DNA from: Phyto melanocephala
Lineage: Eukaryota; Arthropoda; Insecta; Diptera; Rhinophoridae
Assembly: GCA_941918925.1 (NCBI GenBank)
Contig: OW799233.1
Coordinates: 86,744,055 to 86,808,054, forward strand
Reading direction: 5' to 3'
Length of the DNA stretch: 64,000 nt
The notes beneath the pieces are model-generated. The model had not been told where the DNA came from, did no database searches, and worked only from the letters and a program-made list of their open reading frames with translations. Position numbers and translations under genes: made by a program. Positions 34,304 to 45,980 of the stretch are shown one piece after another (position 1 is the stretch's first letter; every line of letters starts with the position of its first letter).

Positions 34304-35483
34304 GAAGAAATCGAAAAAATAAAGGACCGTTATTAGACCGCAACGAAAAACGTTCTTATAATTCCCCTATAAGAGTAGCGGCTATAACAAAAATATGTAC
34401 TATAAAGACAACCCTACTTTTAGCAAAAAAAAATCCTTAATTCCAAATGATTATTTCTCAGTAAAGAGAGAAATTAAATATTTTGTGCCTGTAATTCACT
34501 CGAATTTCATATTGACACTTGTATTAAAAGGAGTGCATCACATTTTTTTTTAAAGGTGGTACGCTCCAATATACAATTATATATTTCAATCACATTTATG
34601 TGCTCACATATGTACATATATACATACATTCACATTTCTATCACATTAAACATTAACGACCATAGCAGCACTTGTATTTTGATCTTCTAAGTACTTTATT
34701 TAATTTATCAAAAGTGTGGCTTTGTATACAAAATGATTTTAAGTGTACATTTAACTTTATATGAACTACAAGTGATTGTTGGAGTTGCAACCACATAATG
34801 TCTTCATTAAGTTTAATTTAACATCACTGTAACATATACAGGCTTGCCAGACTTACTCGATATTTCTTTCTCCTTGTTATACTTTGAGTCAATTTAAAAA
34901 AAGTGTTTTAGATAGTTCACATATTAAACTGAATAAATAATGTATGATCTGCCTGCGAAAAAGTTGGCGGTTAAGTTAAAAATTTGTGTAAAAAGATTTT
35001 TTAATCTAAATTAATGTCAAATATTTTTGCGCTCTTGATGTTTTATACTTTTTAACAACTATTAAAAAGTAAAACTTAAAATAAATGAACGGAGTGTGTA
35101 CAATTAACAACTTTCCTTTTGGCTGCCACAATAATGCCACATTTGAACTTACCTTTAGATTGGCTGCCATCTATAATTATATCTTGGCAATCCTAATACA
35201 CTTTCGTAGTAGTTTATAACAATATCAAAGATGGCTGTTATTTTTCCCTTTGACGATTAATATGTTAACCTTTATACGTTTATTCATTACAAATTTACAG
35301 CAGTTACTTACTAAACGATTCCCCAATGTTTAAAATTGCTTTTACTTGAAATGTTCTTAATTCCAACCACCTTCTTTAGCAAAGCACTCGAACAAAAAGT
35401 TTAGTGTAAATTTACTTAGATTAATTTTTGTAGTTATATAACTATTTAATTAAAAATATAAACTACACTTCAAAAAACAAAAT
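34304..35483. other. No gene recognised
   Basis: AT-rich DNA after the pseudogene, with CATA/TATG runs near 34610. Confidence 0.5.
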
Positions 35484-36105
35484 AAAACAAGTAAGAGTGC
35501 TTTATTCGGCCGTGCCGAATCTGATAATACCCTTCACCATCATGTACATATATTGGTATAATTCAACATCGCACCTTACCCTATATTTCATGATATACGC
35601 CATTTTTCCTTATTATTTCCTATGACATCCTTGATTTTAAATTTTTACGTAGTTAACTGTATTCTACTAGTCAATCCCTTTAATTTGATGCCCATATTAA
35701 TGGGGATAAAAAAATTTGATCCGGCATTATGTTTTAAATGCCATATTTGATTTTACATTTTACTGTATTGTACTGGTTAAGCCCTTTCATTTAATGCCAA
35801 GAAGTTACATTTTAAAATACCAGATTTTACCCATATATAAATTTATTGTCCGCCGTTACAAAATTAATATTAATTTAATTTTTTTATACTGCTTATATTG
35901 CGCTAGTCCAGTGCTTTCTTATGAGATTGACTCTTTTGGTTGTCTAGAGGCTGAAAAAATTGATTTTCGTACGTAAATTTTTGGAACATATATTTAAAAA
36001 AAAATTTTTCCCTATAACTCTACCGATTAGAAATCGCTTTATCTAAAATTTATCACCAATATCTCTAGAGGCATATTATAGCTACAAATAGAAGCAAAGG
36101 TACCT
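35484..36105 (+). repeat. Family A-related repeat, copy A4
   Basis: Starts AAAACAAGTAAGAGTGC and TTCGGCCGTGCCGAATC like A2 and A3, but the interior differs, with imperfect repeats such as TTTAATTTGATGCCC and TTTCATTTAATGCC. It ends where A3 begins. It may be a separate subfamily sharing the A 5' end. Confidence 0.6.
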
Positions 36106-36967
36106 AAAAACAAGTAAGAGCGCTATATTCGGCCGTGCCGAATCTTATATACCCTTCACAACGTGTAGTCATGCAGTAACAGTAGTTTGTATCACCATTC
36201 ATCCAATATGAAATACGTACACATATATAAAAAACATACATATGTATATATAAACATCCCATTGTAAAATTATAAATTTAGGTATGTACAAGGTGGCGCA
36301 AAAGAAATCCTCCTATCAGAAAATGCTACAAATTTTGCAATTGGCCCCTAATGTCAGTTCTGTTTTGACATTTGTGTAGTAAACTCATGCAAAATACACG
36401 TTAAAAAGCAATGTTACGCTACACTGCTCAAGAACGCGGAATATTGGTGACTATTTATTTGACCAATAATCGGTCGCCTCGAAGAGACTATGTTAAAAAA
36501 AAATAAAAAAAAAATTTTAAATAAAAAATTAAAAAAAAAATAATCAAAATATATATAATAAATATAAAACAAAAAAAAATAAAAAAAAATTAAATGAAAA
36601 TTGTAGAAATTTCGCACGGAATGACAAATAAATATATATATACCCTTTTTTACTGTGTGAAGGGTATAATTATTATATTTGATGGTAAAAATATGGGAAA
36701 AAACAGAGGCTGTCGTGTTTAATTGCTCATATCTCAGAAAATTATGGGGCGATTGTGCTGACTTTCAATAGCGATTCATTCCCGGATTTTTCCAAAAGAC
36801 TGCAACCATACGCAGATCTGACGAACATATGGTTGCTTCTAAAAGTTGATTTCAACAAAGACACGGACAGACGAATGGACTGACATGGCTTACTAGACTT
36901 TGTAGAAATTACAAACGGAATAAGGATATATATGTATATCCTTTTACACCACAGGCAAAGGGTATAA
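36106..36967 (+). repeat. Family A repeat, copy A3, interrupted and partly doubled
   Basis: The 5' end (ACAAGTAAGAGCGC) runs to about 36285. A transposon fragment follows at 36289-36497, then an A/T tract, then an A 3' end (CGGAATGACAAATAAATATA...GTGAAGGGTATA, to 36670), and a second A 3' half (CAGAGGCTGTCGTG to AAAGGGTATAAAT, 36690-36967). At least two A copies or a duplication are involved. Confidence 0.7.
36289..36497 (+). mobile_element. 5' fragment of a Tc1/mariner-like element
   Basis: Begins next to TA with CAAGGTGGCGCAAAAGAAAT. A frame from about 36409 reads AMLRYTAQERGILVTIYLTN and NRSPRRDYV, the form of a transposase N-terminal helix-turn-helix region. It stops in an AAAAAATT tract; the rest of the element is missing. 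Confidence 0.55.
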
Positions 36968-38143
36968 ATATGTTAATTAATTATAAACTAAATAAGTGCA
37001 AATAATAGACTTCTTACACAAATAATTGTTTGCTAAAATACATGCTTTTTCAAGTGTATATTAGTAAAAGCTCATTTAAAATTGTATAAAGCAATACAAT
37101 TGTAATAAATACCAATTTAGGGATATGTTTTTATAAAGTATCCACAAAATCCACAAATTGCATACAACTATTTTAATGATGTAAAATCAAAACAAAAACT
37201 GTTTTAAAAACTGATTTTCCACATTAAATTCTAATAAAAATTTGTAAATTTTATCAAAATATATCTCATATTTGTTTTTATTAATTTTTTTTAACTTAAG
37301 CGCGGGCTCAGGGGGAAGGAAAAAAGAATATAAAATTTTGTGAGAAGTGAATTGTGTAGTCAGTCTAATGTCTCTATAATTTAAAAATGTTATCAGTTTA
37401 TTATGTTCCATATATCTGTAGTGTAGCCAACTTTATAGTTTAAAAAAATCCATATCTAGTCAACAATATTCATTTTTTCCATCTTTTTTATTTCTTTAAA
37501 TCCATATAATTTAATATATTAAATCTGTCAGTTTCTTAAAACTGAAAAAAAAGAATATTCGTCTGTATATTTTTCTTTGGGAATTTTTTTCCCTGGAGAA
37601 ATTTTTGAGACTATAATTAAAACTATTTTTCCAAATATTAATTAGCAGCATTAGGAACTTAAATATTTTTTTTTCAAATTATTTTTGCTTATACGTAACT
37701 TTCGGACTTGTAAACGATTTGTTTAAAACTTTTTACGAATAATAATATAAGCTTTTAATTAAAAATATATATAAACATATTTGTAAGTTATTGAAGAATT
37801 AAAACAATTTTATTTATGTGGTAACAATTTTGGAAAAAATAGATTCCGTCAAGTTTTCTGTTCATATATCATAGCGTTACAGTAAAATAAAAAAGTAAAA
37901 TAATTGCAAAAAAAATCTTTGAGTTTGAGAAATATTTAAGGACTCGTTAGCTGAGCGTTGCTTTATCCGTTCGTAATGTAACGTACTGTAAGCACGTTAT
38001 TCATCTAAAATTATGACATATGTTTTTAATACATAATTTAAAAATACTTTTAAATCAAGCTTGTGCTTAATTAATTTAAAGTTTAATGGATTTAGAATTA
38101 TTTTAAACAATTTGCTTTATTTTACCTTATTTGGTTTGCCTTG
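36968..38143. other. No gene recognised
   Basis: AT-rich. The frame at 37187-37411 (- strand) is not recognised. Confidence 0.5.
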
Positions 38144-38356
38144 TTTTTTTGCAATGAAACAGCTGTTCACAACACAGTGATTGGAATTAAAATTATTCAA
38201 ATGGTGACTGTTGTAAAGCAAAGGACCTAATGGTATCAAAACAATATTTTTTTTTTGCAATGAAAAAGCTGTTCACAACACAGTGATTGGAATTAAAATT
38301 ATTCAAATGGTGACTGTTTTAAAGCAAAGGACCTAATGGTATCAAAACAATATTTT
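38144..38356 (+). repeat. Tandem duplication, two 106-bp units
   Basis: The block starting TTTTTTTGCAATGAAA and containing GCTGTTCACAACACAGTGAT occurs at 38144 and 38250 with two single-base differences. Confidence 0.9.
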
Positions 38357-38544
38357 GTGTATGATGTATGTCTACAAATATGTTTTACTTAGTATTTAAT
38401 ATTTATATTATAGATTTATAATCTAAAGATTATATTTATAAAAATATAAAATGTATTTGAAATATATTTTAAGAAAATTTTGTATTAAAAAATTTAAATA
38501 AAACTCATTTTAAATTTTCGCCCTTAAAATTAAAAAAAAATTAA

Positions 38545-39290
38545 CTTGAAACAATAGTCCCTTATTTAAAAATTCTATCTTTATGAAAATTCAAAGAAGT
38601 ACCTTTTTGGGCTTCCATAAGATTCTCAATCTCACCTTGTACAAAAGTGTCATAAAAAAGATAAAAAGTCCCTTTTTTGTCGCCCATAACTTAAAAATTC
38701 AAGCTGTATAAATATAGTAAATACAAAAAGTACCATACAAATTCAAAAAAGTACCTTGACATTTTCAGTCTTACCTGGAATCAATAAAACGCAGCAAATA
38801 CAAAAAGTATCATAGAAATGCGAAAAAGTACATTTTTGGTCCAAGTTCCAAATTTAAAATTAAATTAATTAAAACCTAAACACATTTTCCGGTATTTTAC
38901 CCTTTTTGGTACCTTTTTTGTCCTCCCAAAAGTTTCCAAAAATTTCACCTAAATAATTGTCCATATTCTATTAGGCGACAATAACTATCAAATTTTGTCA
39001 CATTGAATAATATTAGAAAAGTTTGTTTTAAAAAAAGCACCTAAAAAGGGAACATTTTTATACCTTACACATACGCAGATATAAGATTACCGATTTTACC
39101 CGTTTTTACACTTTTTTCCCGCTTAAAGAACGAATTTCCAAAACCCCTTCTTAGTGGACCTCTACATCGAAAGAGAAACCGATTGTTCAAATTGCATGTA
39201 TCTAGCTTTTTACGTTTTGGCTTTGCAATGATGAATCAGTTAGTCATTCAGTCAGTCAGTCACGTTTCTCTTTATAGATATATAGATTTT
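38545..39290 (-). repeat. Family F Helitron-like repeat, copy F2
   Basis: Reverse-complement relative of F1. Shared landmarks include TTTTTGGTACCTTTTTTGTC, CCTAAATAATTGTCCATATT, GCGACAATAACTATCAAATT, TTACCGATTTTACCCGTTTT, and the end TATAGATATATAGAT. It lacks the mariner and hammerhead inserts of F1 and thus serves as the empty-site control for both. Confidence 0.75.
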
Positions 39291-39442
39291 AAGTTGATTT
39301 GGCAAAAGTCAACAGATATTATTATAAAAAAAATACCCAAAAAGGAGGGCAGAGATACCCTAAAATCATAAAACCAACAAGCAGCCCGTCACTGGCATAC
39401 AAATGTCACGCAACAACGTAAGGAAATTGTATTTTATACATA

Positions 39443-40966
39443 ACTAGAAAAGCCCGGCGTGCTTTGCTACGCTCCTTAATGAATAAAAATGCATTCTGAA
39501 TTTTAATTGAATATCAAGTGCAAAAAGCTAAAAATTATAACTTTTTTTAGTGGGCGTAGCACTGCCCACTTTTATTATCATGAAATTGTAAAGCCATGAT
39601 AGCTCAATATGTGTGCAAAGTTTCAGAAAAATCGGTCCAGTGCAAGTACAGTGAACTTGCGAAAACGTGAACACTCGAAAGTGTGAACGTCTCAGAAACA
39701 TGAACAAATTAATTTTTCCACAGAGTATTCTAAAACGTGAACATAATCTGAAAGCTCTAAAACGTGAATACTTTTATTTATGGTTTTTAATAAGTTTTTT
39801 AATTTGGAAGCCCCCATTGACATTGCTACGTAGATGTTGCAGATTATTCAAAAAATTTAATTCGTGAAAGTGTTAACTTTAAAATATAAAGTTGATATTC
39901 TTGAATTATTGGTAAAAAAATATGGAGTTGCCAAAGCAACAGTTTCTCTATAAAAAAAAATCGGTGTTACTCTTTCCACTGTCAAAAATTGGAACAACAA
40001 TCCTAAAGAAAATTGCACAGAAGTAGGAAGTATTGAAATTCAGGATGATACCGAAGATGATGATGACTCAATTATATTCCAGCCAGAAGTTACAAATAAA
40101 TCCAATAAAGCTGTAGAAGCTTTGGATAAGGCTTCGATATGGGCTGAAAATAGTGACAAAAAACTTACAAAAAATGACAGATTTTTTCCTTTAAACTTTA
40201 TTTAACTGATTTCTAATTATCCAACTAAAAAAATGTTCCTATTATTTTTAGTTTATTTTTTGTTGTTTTTGTTAATTAAATATAAATTTTGTGTATCCTT
40301 TATTTTACATTATTTTTTTTCATTTATGGAATGCAAAGTATATATACATATTAAATTTTATTTTTTGTTATTAAAAATTAATAAAATAATTAATTTAAAA
40401 TAGTGTATAGCATTTTTTCTTATTAACATATCATTTTTTATATTAAATAGGGTAATTTTTTGTTTAAAATTTGGGTACTCGATAACGTGAACAAACTCGA
40501 AAAAGTAAACTGTCTTAGTAAAAATTAGTTCACATTATCGCGAGTTCACTGTACCTCAAAATTATAACTTTTTTATGCGCGTAGTCGTGCCCACTTTTCT
40601 TACTACGAAATTATACAGTCATGACAGCTCAATATGTGTGAAAAGTTTCAGAAACAACGGTGAAGTTCAAGTAGCTAAAAATTATAACTTATCTTTTATG
40701 GGCGTGGCAGTGTCCATTTGTCCAATCACGAAATTGTATAATCATGAGAGTTCAATATGTGTGCAAGGTTTCAGAAAAATCGGTCAAGTGCAAGTAGTTA
40801 AACTGATAACTAATTTTTAATGGGCGTGGCCCCGCCCACTTTTTGCCATCCCTTAATACTTTCTGGAATGTGTACAACAACTTGCCAAAGCTTGAGTCCG
40901 ATCGGTTTTACAGTTTCGGAGTCTATAGCTAACACACACAGAGTTTCACTTTTATATACATAGATG
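39443..40966 (-). repeat. Helitron-like repeat E1 with tandem units, invaded by a pogo MITE
   Basis: One end reads ACTAGAAAAGCCCGGCGTGC and the other ACACACAGAGTTTCACTTTT followed by ATATACATAGAT. Inside are units with GGGCGTGGC...GCCCACTTTT, ACGAAATT, GTCATGACAGCTCAATATGT and TTTCAGAAAAATCGGTC. The element is split by the insertion at 39649-40551. Strand is chosen so that the ATCTATATATA end comes first. The layout fits Helentron/Helitron-type non-autonomous elements, but without a Rep gene that is inference. Confidence 0.7.
39649..40551 (+). mobile_element. Pogo/Tigger-type deletion derivative
   Basis: Inverted ends CAGTGAACTTGCG and CGCGAGTTCACTG lie in a TA duplication (39647-39648, 40552-40553), and E1 sequence (GTGCAAGTA|CCTCAAAATT) is contiguous outside. 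A broken frame from about 39880 to 40210 reads DILELLVKKYGVAKATVSL, IGVTLSTVKNW, an acidic DDTEDDDD tract, and KAVEALDKASIWAE. This is the order of the psq/CENP-B-type DNA-binding start and the tail of pogo-family transposases, with the DDE catalytic domain deleted. One in-frame stop lies in the N-terminal part. Length 903 bp, non-autonomous. Confidence 0.8.
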
Positions 40967-41591
40967 ACTAGAAATCCCGGCGAGCGTTGCTACGCCCCTT
41001 GATGAATAAAAATGCATTCTAAAATTTAATTGTATATCAAATGCAAAAAGCTAAAAATTATAACTTTTTTTAATGGGCGTGGGACTGCCCACTTTTTTAA
41101 TCACGAAACTGTATAGTCATGACAGCTCAATATGTGTGAAAAGTTTCAGAAAAAACGGTGAAGTTCAAGTAGCTAAAAATTATAACTTATCTTTTATGGG
41201 CGTGGCCCCGCCCACTTTCTAATCACGAAAATATATAGTCATGACAGCTCAATATGTGTGCGAAGTTTCAGAAAAATCGGTCAAGTGCAAGTACCTCAAA
41301 ATTATAAATTTTTTTATGGGCGTGGCCCTGCCAATTTTTCTAATAACGAAATTATTTAGTCATGACAGTTCGATATGTGTGCAAAGTTTCAGAAAAATCA
41401 GTCAAGTGCAAGTAGCTAAAAATTATAACTTATTTTTTTGGGCGTGGCCCCGCCCACTTTTTGCCACCCATAAACACTCCCTGGAATGTGTACAACCACT
41501 TGCCAAAGTTTGAGTCCGATCGGTTTTACAGTTTCGGAGTCTATAGCTAACACACACACACAGACAGAGTTTGCGTTTTATATATATAGAT
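40967..41591 (-). repeat. Helitron-like repeat E2, tandem to E1
   Basis: Starts ACTAGAAATCCCGGCGAGCG directly where E1 ends, and closes with TATATATATAGAT. It has four units at about 121-bp period (GGGCGTGG near 41074, 41198, 41318 and 41439), followed by TTTGAGTCCGATCGGTTTTA and a CA microsatellite. E1 and E2 stand head to tail without spacer. Confidence 0.75.
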
Positions 41592-42413
41592 ACGTTAAAA
41601 CTCAGTAAGCCTTTGAATTGCTCACATATGCCAAAAAAAAACAGCTGATACATTACATTACAGATGAGCTCCGCTAATTCAGTATATCACATCATATATT
41701 TTTTGGTAACAAATCAGATATATAACAAATAAAAATGTATTAAAAAAAATTGATACAAGTATTCAAATTATTTACTTAATTATATGCAAGAGTCAATATC
41801 TATCAAATCAAATTGGCGCAGAAACAACAACACCAATAAACAAGCAAAGTAGCAACAAATTATTTGTTATCTACAGTCATTTACATATATGCGCTAAACC
41901 GTAACATCGGCACACTGTAACCAGTTATTGAATGATTTAGTGACAAGCTTAGTTCATCATTTTCAGACTGATAGTTTTGTAAAATAAGCTTAAGGCGGTG
42001 AATAAAAGACACGAAATTATAAAAAATAAAAACTTTTAAACATTGTAACATAAAAGATTATTATTTTATCTGATATCTATTTGACAATGTATTAACATTT
42101 TGCATTCATTGCGCAAAAAAATTGCCAACAGCTCAGTTGGTTAGCGAAATTTTTGTTGGCAAATAATCATTAGCAAAGATTGACGGTAAATAGTGAACCT
42201 TTGACACTTAAAGCACATGTTTATTTAAAAAAAATTACGGCTAATAAATTGTATATGAGTATTTAAATGTTTAAGCAAAGACAAACTAATATATGAATTT
42301 AAAATATTCAACCCTCAAGAAATTATTAATAAACAAGATGTGTATGAAATAATATTACATAAAATAGTATTCAATATTTAATCATTGTTATTTCTGTCTG
42401 TCGTTTTTATACC
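41592..42413. other. No gene recognised
   Basis: AT-rich DNA between E2 and A5. Confidence 0.5.
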
Positions 42414-43348
42414 CTTCACTTGTGGTGCCATGGGCATAAATATCTTTATCATTCCATTTGTAATTTCTACAATATTCATTTCCTACCAGATAACGTGTAT
42501 ATTTTCTGAAAGCTTATGAATAGAGGAGTTGACTAAGCGATTTCTGTCTATCTGAGTATGAGTTGAAATTAACTTTTAGAAGAACCCACTTTTAGAATGA
42601 GCCACTATTGAAATCTAACAAAACCGCCCTATAAGTTTCTAATATATGAGTAATACCATAGACAGACGACAGCGTTAATTTGCATTAAAATCTCACTAAT
42701 GCACATTAAAATTTTGCTCTGACAGACGACTGTTTCTGCATTTAGTAAAAATTGTAAATGCACTAGCAATCACAAATCTGAACATGTTCCTACAAGTTGG
42801 AATGGCAGAAGGACACTCTGAAATAAGAGAAAGGGAATTGTTGAAATTCGTAGGTTTAATGGTATCTTTTCATGAAGGTTATAATTCATACATACATATG
42901 TATGTACATATGTGTGTATGTACATATGTATGTATGTAGGTATATGGTATTTTTTTAAAGGACCGTAACAGCACTTTTTGGGAGAGTGACGTGCTTACGA
43001 TGGACGATACCAGTATTAAGGAAAACTTTCGCCTAAACAGAAAGGCATTCCAAAAAATATGCAAAAAATTTCAACATATCGAATCTACATACGTACATAT
43101 GTATGTACATATTTTTATTTTACATTTTTGATTTTTTAATTTTTTGATTAATTGCCGACCGTGTTGCCATATTGAAATTGCTAAATGCAGTATAAATTCA
43201 ATTTGATTTAGTGCATTTACGTGAAATCTAATACACATTGGAATGGGGATAATTCAATAGTTAATTTGAATTAAGACTTTTAATGCAAATTAACGCTGTC
43301 GTCTGTCTATGGTATAAGTAACCTCTGTCTTTTCCCATATTACTACCA
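42414..43348 (-). repeat. Family A repeat, copy A5, split by a Harbinger MITE
   Basis: Reverse orientation: TATACCCTTCACTTGTGGTG, CATTTGTAATTTCTACAATA, GAAAGCTTATGAATAGAGGA, AACTTTTAGAAG, ATATGAGTAA, then after the insert GTAACCTCTGTCTTTTCCC. The two sides join to the usual A sequence if the insert is removed. The GTCY block is short and decayed. Confidence 0.75.
42654..43314 (+). mobile_element. PIF/Harbinger-type MITE
   Basis: Perfect 37-bp inverted repeats start TACCATAGACAGACGACAGC (42654-42690 and 43278-43314). The 3-bp duplication TAA flanks them (42651-42653, 43315-43317), the size used by PIF/Harbinger elements. A frame near 42960-43080 reads DVLTMDDTSIKENFRLNRKA and FQKICKKF, resembling the start of Harbinger transposases, but it is broken. 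A CATA/TATG microsatellite sits near 42885-42945. At 661 bp it is non-autonomous. The perfect ends suggest fairly recent movement. Confidence 0.85.
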
Positions 43349-44691
43349 CAAAAAAATAACTTTCAAAGCTCTTAAATAATTTTAAGACAATCTAAACACA
43401 TCAAGTTACAAGCGATGGCCTTAGAAATTATTTCGGATTTAAGAAACAAACCCACCAAAATACAAAGTACAAACCTTAATCGAGTTTTTTAATAAAATTT
43501 TTAATAAACTTTTATACATCTTCCAATATTCAAATAAAAGGGCTTGACCAGCTGAAAAAATACGCTATGAAAGTGTTCAAAACTCAATATAATTATGGAT
43601 ATAATAATAATCGCGGCTTTGTCCTATTTAACTCCCACAACATTGATACCAAGGGTTTGATGAAAGGGTTTGAGTTGAAGAATATAGTTAAAATCAATAA
43701 TGATATCTGGGATATTCTTCAATACCATTATTCATGTGTACATTGTGGTGAACGGAATTTTCAGATTCGGCACGTATAATTTTTTTAACAATGTTTTTAA
43801 TAAACCCTACTTTTATATTTAGAAAATTATCAACCATAGTCGTAAGATTCAGTTTAAATTAATTTTCGAGTATCTGTAGCAAAAAAGTATCGATATATAA
43901 ATATATAATAACGCCACATTTAACCATTTACGCATAAACCCATTATTTTTGAGAAAAAATGTATTTTACAAACGCACTGCTAAAAGTTCAAAATTAAAAC
44001 GACTACAGTAACTTTAATTGCTCTAAGCTTTTTTTTCGCTTTTCGTCATTGATTTTTTAAGAAAATTTATTAAATAATAATGATAATATTGTATCGTTGT
44101 GAAAAGAGTGGAGCGTAAAAAACGCTCTTAAAATAAAATAGATCACATGACTGAATTATAGGATGCATTGTAGACTAAAATTTATATGGCAAATTTCGTT
44201 ACGTCGATACAGGCAGGGGCCCACATATTCAAACAAAAAGTTTGTGTATCGATTACAACTGGATTTTTTGTGTTTTTTTCTTATTTATTTAAAATTGTTA
44301 TGAATCAATAAAATCAATGTTTTACCTTTTTAATTTTTTAAAGGATTATTGTTAGTTTCATAGGGCACATTATAATCGGCCATTACTCATACGTTTTTTT
44401 TATTTCCATTAATCATTGAGTAACAAACACCTCATGTTCACCGATGTAAATTTGTATTTTCGATACTGATTTGAAAAAAATTTTGTAGTGTTTAAATTGT
44501 TTTTTTTTTTTTTTTTATGCTGTGGGCATGAATTAATTAATAAGCCGTGTTAAAACTAAAAACAATCATATTTGTAACTTTGCTGTTTTTATTTAAATTT
44601 CTCAATGAATGTTAATTTTAGTTTTTTATGTTTTATTTAAATAAATTGAAGCAAAACAGTTCGATTTCGCATATGTTGCATCAATTTCTTG
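43349..44691. other. No gene recognised; Tweedle upstream region
   Basis: The frame 43567-43779 (+, 70 aa, ending CVHCGERNFQIRHV) is not a family I recognise and lacks support. A T17-type run is near 44500. The part before 44692 should contain upstream control sequence of the Tweedle gene, but I cannot point to a site. Confidence 0.45.
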
Positions 44692-44698
44692 TATAAAA
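44692..44698 (+). promoter_or_regulatory. TATA box of the Tweedle gene
   Basis: TATAAAA about 100 bp before the start codon. A start of transcription about 30 bp on (near 44720) would give a 5' leader of about 75 nt, normal for insect cuticle genes. Confidence 0.65.
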
Positions 44699-44794
44699 CC
44701 TAACAAGTATGTGAGATTTAGTTTAAATACTAACTAAAAGTCTTCGTGACATCTTCTTTCGTAAAACTTTTTCTCCAGTTTTTTAAAATAAAAC

Positions 44795-45824
44795 ATGCGT
44801 GGGTTTATCGTAAGTGTATTAAATAATTGCAAGTACAAATTGCTAACTGGAGAATTAAATTTGCTAATTTTAATATAAAAGTATTCTAATAAAATATTTT
44901 AATACAAATGAAGTGATGAAAAGCATATTAATGCTATCGATAATATTACTTATTTAAAATTAACTTAATAAACAAATTTGTAATATTTGTAATAAACTAA
45001 TGAATTTGCAAGAGATGCAAATTTTGTAAATTTTAAAATTATTAATGAATATAGGGAAGAAATTACGAACAGGATAATATTTTAAAATTTTCTTTTATTA
45101 CTTATAGATTATTATGTGCCTTGCATTAGCACAAGCTGAAAAATTGGTATACAATTACGGAAAAAGTGGATCGCATAATACATTCGAAAGCCGCCTTAGA
45201 CAACGAGGAAATTCTGTCCAAACCCCATCACCACCCACCTCAATAACAAGTGGATTTGGATCCCTACTGGATAATGGACGTGGTGTATACCCTGTCAATT
45301 CCTTACAATCAGGACCAACATCTTCAATAGAAACAAACTATAATAAAGAATTTTATTCTTATTCAGCACAAGAAGACGATTTTCATGATATTGCAGCTAA
45401 TCAGCGTTTAGCTGAAGTCATGCGCAAAAACCTTCGTGTCGTCTTCATTAAGGCACCCGAAAATAACGAACTCACCAATGTTGCCCTTCAATTGGCAAAA
45501 CAAAATGCCGAGTCAAAAACTGCTATTTATGTGCTCACAAAACAAACAGACATCGGCGATTTGGCCAATCAACTGCAAAATATTCAACACACTCCAGAAT
45601 CCAAGCCTGAAGTACACTTTGTTAAATATCGCACTCCCGTGGACGCTCTTCGTGCCCAACAAATTATTCAGCGTGAATATGATGCTTTGGGTGGTACATC
45701 ACGCCTTGTTAATGAAGGTTTGGCTCCTGTATTAGACTTTTCTTTGCAAAAACAAGATACAACTCCCGGTGTTAATAATCCTAGTTCGAATCATGTATTT
45801 CTTACCACGAAGACTAGAAATTAA
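44795..45824 (+). CDS. Tweedle-family cuticular protein (two exons)
   Basis: A secreted structural protein of insect cuticle. Exon 1 (44795-44809) encodes MRGFI and stops at a consensus donor GTAAGT. The intron is 44810-45107, ending in CTTATAG. Exon 2 (45108-45824) continues in phase 0, giving 243 aa. The join creates a signal peptide, MRGFIIIMCLALAQA, which exon 2 alone lacks; an intron inside the signal peptide is the usual layout of insect cuticle genes, and this is why I chose this start. A low-complexity Ser/Pro/Gly region follows. The four Tweedle (DUF243) blocks are KEFYSYSA (about residues 85-92), LRVVFIKAPEN (114-124), KTAIYVLTKQTDIGDLANQL (142-161) and KPEVHFVKYRT (171-181). The family is thought to bind chitin. 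It is a single copy here, whereas Tweedle genes are often clustered. I cannot name the ortholog. Confidence 0.93.
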
Positions 45825-45980
45825 AATTTAAGTCAAAATAATTTTAATTTAATATTAATTCTTAATTTATTTTAAAATATGAATTGTTTAAGATAAAAAT
45901 AATTTAAACAGTATGAATTTTGTATAAAAAAAATCCATAACACTACAACTTCTGAAAAGCGTACAATATCTAAAAGACAT

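Noticed and set aside
41074..41560. The 121-bp units of E as a CRISPR or centromeric satellite array
   Set aside because: Only four diverged units, and the same set recurs with the same ends in E1 and E3, so they are part of a dispersed element.
43567..43779. 70-aa + strand frame with a CVHCGERN motif as a zinc-finger gene
   Set aside because: Only one Cys pair, no second metal-binding pair, no splice-supported extension, and no family resemblance.
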